Shown here: piece after piece, positions 5,285-6,221 of the stretch
Numbering within the stretch: position 1 is the stretch's first letter
Layout of the letters: each line of letters begins with the position of its first letter
Assembly (NCBI GenBank): GCA_946496415.1
Contig: CAMMGP010000081.1
Location: 1 to 6,221 of the forward strand
Direction: 5' to 3'
DNA from: an uncultured Clostridia bacterium
GTDB taxonomy: Bacteria; Bacillota; Clostridia; Christensenellales; Aristaeellaceae
Length of the DNA stretch: 6,221 nt
Program-made: the position numbers and the translations under genes
The notes under the pieces: model-generated
What the model was told of the DNA's origin: nothing
Databases searched by the model: none
Seen by the model: the letters and a program-made list of their open reading frames with translations, nothing else

Positions 5285-6057
5285 TTGCCGTCCCTCCCGA
5301 TGGATTCGAGGTATTCCCGTCCCACGCCCTGTTCCTTCCACCGCCGCACCGCCCGGTAACCGAAGGGCGAGAAGACGATCTCCATCAACACCTCGGCCAC
5401 CGCGCCGGTCAGCGCGCACATGGCGCACTGCAAAAGCGTCCAATGGAAGCCGTCCCAGAAGATGGGCGCGAAGAGCATGAAGACGATGACGGAAAAGAGG
5501 AAGTTGTCCGCGAACTGGCCGATGAAGGTGGAGATATAGGTGCGCGCGGCAAAGGCGGCCCGGCCGTCCGGATTTTTGCGGAAGGCCGAACCGATCGCCC
5601 AGTTGAGGAAGTTGTTGAGCGCCGCCGAGGCAAGGAAGGCCACCGTGCTGCCCAGAAGGATGAACCACGTGCCGCCGAGGATGCCGTTGAGGGCCGTGTA
5701 GTCCGCGGCGTTCGAGGGGATGATGCTGGCGATGTAGAAGATCAGGCAGGTGAGCAGGTTCACCCCCGCCGCCAGCACCGCCACACGGTTGGAGGCGCGG
5801 GGGCCGAAGTGCTTGGTGATCACGTCCATGCAGAGAAAGGACAGCCAGGAGACGAGTATGCCGCCGTCGAGGGCCAGCCACTCTGTCTGCACCAGCGTCT
5901 TGTTGGCGAGCAGGTTCATGCAGATAACGCTGACCACGAACAGCGTCACCGCCGTGGCGGGGATGCAGCGCAACAGCGCTGCCGTTTCCTCCCGCTCCCG
6001 CCGCAGCCACGCCGAAAGGGAGAAGGGCCGGTTTTTGCGGGCGACCAGATGTTCCAT
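5281..6057 (-). CDS. VUT/YhhQ-family queuosine precursor transporter
   Basis: This 258-residue integral membrane protein belongs to the VUT family (YhhQ-like, formerly DUF165), whose studied members import queuosine precursors such as preQ0, preQ1 or queuine used in tRNA modification. Six hydrophobic segments are visible, near residues 31-52, 61-80, 89-113, 127-150, 173-196 and 206-229. The family landmarks are WLSFLCMDVITKHFGPRASN (71-90), which lines up with the equivalent E. coli YhhQ segment, and STFIGQFADNFLF (176-188), matching the YhhQ STLFGNVSDTLAFF region. It has a basic, cytosolic-type N-terminal extension of about 30 residues. The ATG at 6057 is seven bases from GGAGG. It is first in a two-gene unit with the SDR gene, under its own promoter and a leader with an attenuator. 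The family is confident; the exact transported base is not determined by sequence. Confidence 0.9.
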   Translation of the reverse strand: MEHLVARKNRPFSLSAWLRREREETAALLRCIPATAVTLFVVSVICMNLLANKTLVQTEWLALDGGILVSWLSFLCMDVITKHFGPRASNRVAVLAAGVNLLTCLIFYIASIIPSNAADYTALNGILGGTWFILLGSTVAFLASAALNNFLNWAIGSAFRKNPDGRAAFAARTYISTFIGQFADNFLFSVIVFMLFAPIFWDGFHWTLLQCAMCALTGAVAEVLMEIVFSPFGYRAVRRWKEQGVGREYLESIGRDGK

Positions 6058-6064
6058 GCGTTTT

Positions 6065-6069
6065 CCTCC
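6065..6069 (-). promoter_or_regulatory. Ribosome binding site of the transporter gene
   Basis: The minus strand reads GGAGG with seven bases to the ATG at 6057. It begins five bases past the T-run of the upstream terminator, so only transcripts that escape attenuation contain it. Confidence 0.85.
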
Positions 6070-6073
6070 AAAG

Positions 6074-6104
6074 AAAAAAGTGGCCGCGCCAAAGGCAGAC
6101 CACT
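6074..6104 (-). terminator. Attenuator terminator in the transporter leader
   Basis: On the minus strand AGTGGTCTGCC (6104-6094) pairs with 6090-6079 in 11 bp, with two G-U pairs and one bulged C, around a TTT loop. The T-run occupies 6074-6079. Being inside the leader, between promoter and ribosome binding site, it would stop transcription before the gene. Its 5' arm is shared with an alternative hairpin at 6097-6129, the usual design of transcription-attenuating riboswitches. Confidence 0.8.
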
Positions 6105-6129
6105 GTTTTCAGGCACAAAACAGCAGCCC
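6097..6129 (-). promoter_or_regulatory. Antiterminator hairpin in the transporter leader
   Basis: On the minus strand GGGCTGCTGTTTT (6129-6117) can pair with AAAACAGTGGTCT (6109-6097) around a seven-base loop: an uninterrupted 7-bp Watson-Crick core (CTGTTTT/AAAACAG) extended by six pairs, four of them G-U. It uses bases 6097-6104, the 5' arm of the terminator, so the two structures exclude each other. Confidence 0.65.
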
Positions 6130-6169
6130 TGGTTTTGTTTTACGACAGGATGGCGCAAACGAACTGTCG
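6127..6169 (-). promoter_or_regulatory. Candidate class I preQ1-type riboswitch aptamer
   Basis: On the minus strand a 6-bp stem CGACAG/CTGTCG (6164-6169 with 6143-6148) encloses a 15-base loop beginning TTCG and ending in C just before the 3' strand. It is followed by an A-rich tail, TAAAACAAAACCAGG. Class I preQ1 aptamers have a short stem, a C-ending loop whose last C pairs with the ligand, and an A-rich tail that folds back as a pseudoknot; the Thermoanaerobacter tail ACAAAACAAGG is similar. Possible pseudoknot pairings are loop GTTT with tail AAAC, or loop GCC with tail GGC. The loop is longer than usual and I cannot confirm the consensus. Location upstream of a queuosine-precursor transporter and an attenuator supports the idea. 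Confidence 0.45.
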
Positions 6170-6189
6170 GCCCCCATGGGGACGGGGAT

Positions 6190-6218
6190 ATTATACACGA
6201 TGCGCGGGGAAAATGCAA
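6190..6218 (-). promoter_or_regulatory. Promoter of the transporter-SDR unit
   Basis: The minus strand has a perfect TATAAT (6190-6195), a 17-base spacer and a weak TTGCAT (6213-6218). Transcription should start near 6183, giving a leader of about 125 nt before the transporter ATG, long enough for the structured attenuator described there. Confidence 0.75.
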
Positions 6219-6221
6219 GGG

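Noticed and set aside
5285..6118. In-frame N-terminal extension of the SDR of about 278 residues
   Set aside because: The extension is a frame-shifted shadow of the transporter gene. The SDR begins with its dinucleotide-binding motif six residues after the ATG at 5284, which has its own ribosome binding site.

Overview
The window is a compact, GC-rich stretch of bacterial chromosome in which all five protein-coding genes lie on the minus strand. AraR-type regulation (GntR DNA-binding domain plus LacI-like sensor), GGAGG ribosome binding sites, sigma-A-like promoters and intrinsic terminators point to a high-GC member of Bacillota, probably a gut-type clostridium. That placement is inference from gene types only; there is no rRNA or marker gene here.

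In transcription order (right to left) the first unit is a TATAAT promoter (6190-6218), a leader of about 125 nt, a six-helix membrane protein of the VUT/YhhQ queuosine-precursor transporter family (5281-6057), and a short-chain dehydrogenase (4631-5284) whose ATG overlaps the transporter's TGA. A strong terminator (4593-4626) closes the unit. The leader holds a T-tailed terminator ending just before the ribosome binding site, a competing antiterminator hairpin, and upstream of these a stem-loop plus A-rich tail resembling a class I preQ1 aptamer. This looks like a riboswitch-controlled queuosine salvage unit.

The second part is L-arabinose catabolism. araR (3454-4527) has its own promoter. 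After it comes a roughly 200-base control region with a weak terminator, an AT-flanked inverted repeat, and the araA promoter. A perfect 9-bp inverted repeat, ACAACTTGT/ACAAGTTGT, touches both promoter boxes and is the likely AraR operator. araA (1753-3246) makes L-arabinose isomerase. A GC-rich intercistronic hairpin and an FGGY sugar kinase (151-1671), probable L-ribulokinase, follow. araD and a sugar transporter are not in the window.

The left end (1-150) has no gene. It holds the most unexplained structure: two perfect hairpins 70 bp apart with different stems (12 and 13 bp) but the same 8-nt loop (CTGCTCGT) and the same flanks (CCGCA before, GTC after). This is the signature of a structurally conserved repeat family that I do not recognise.
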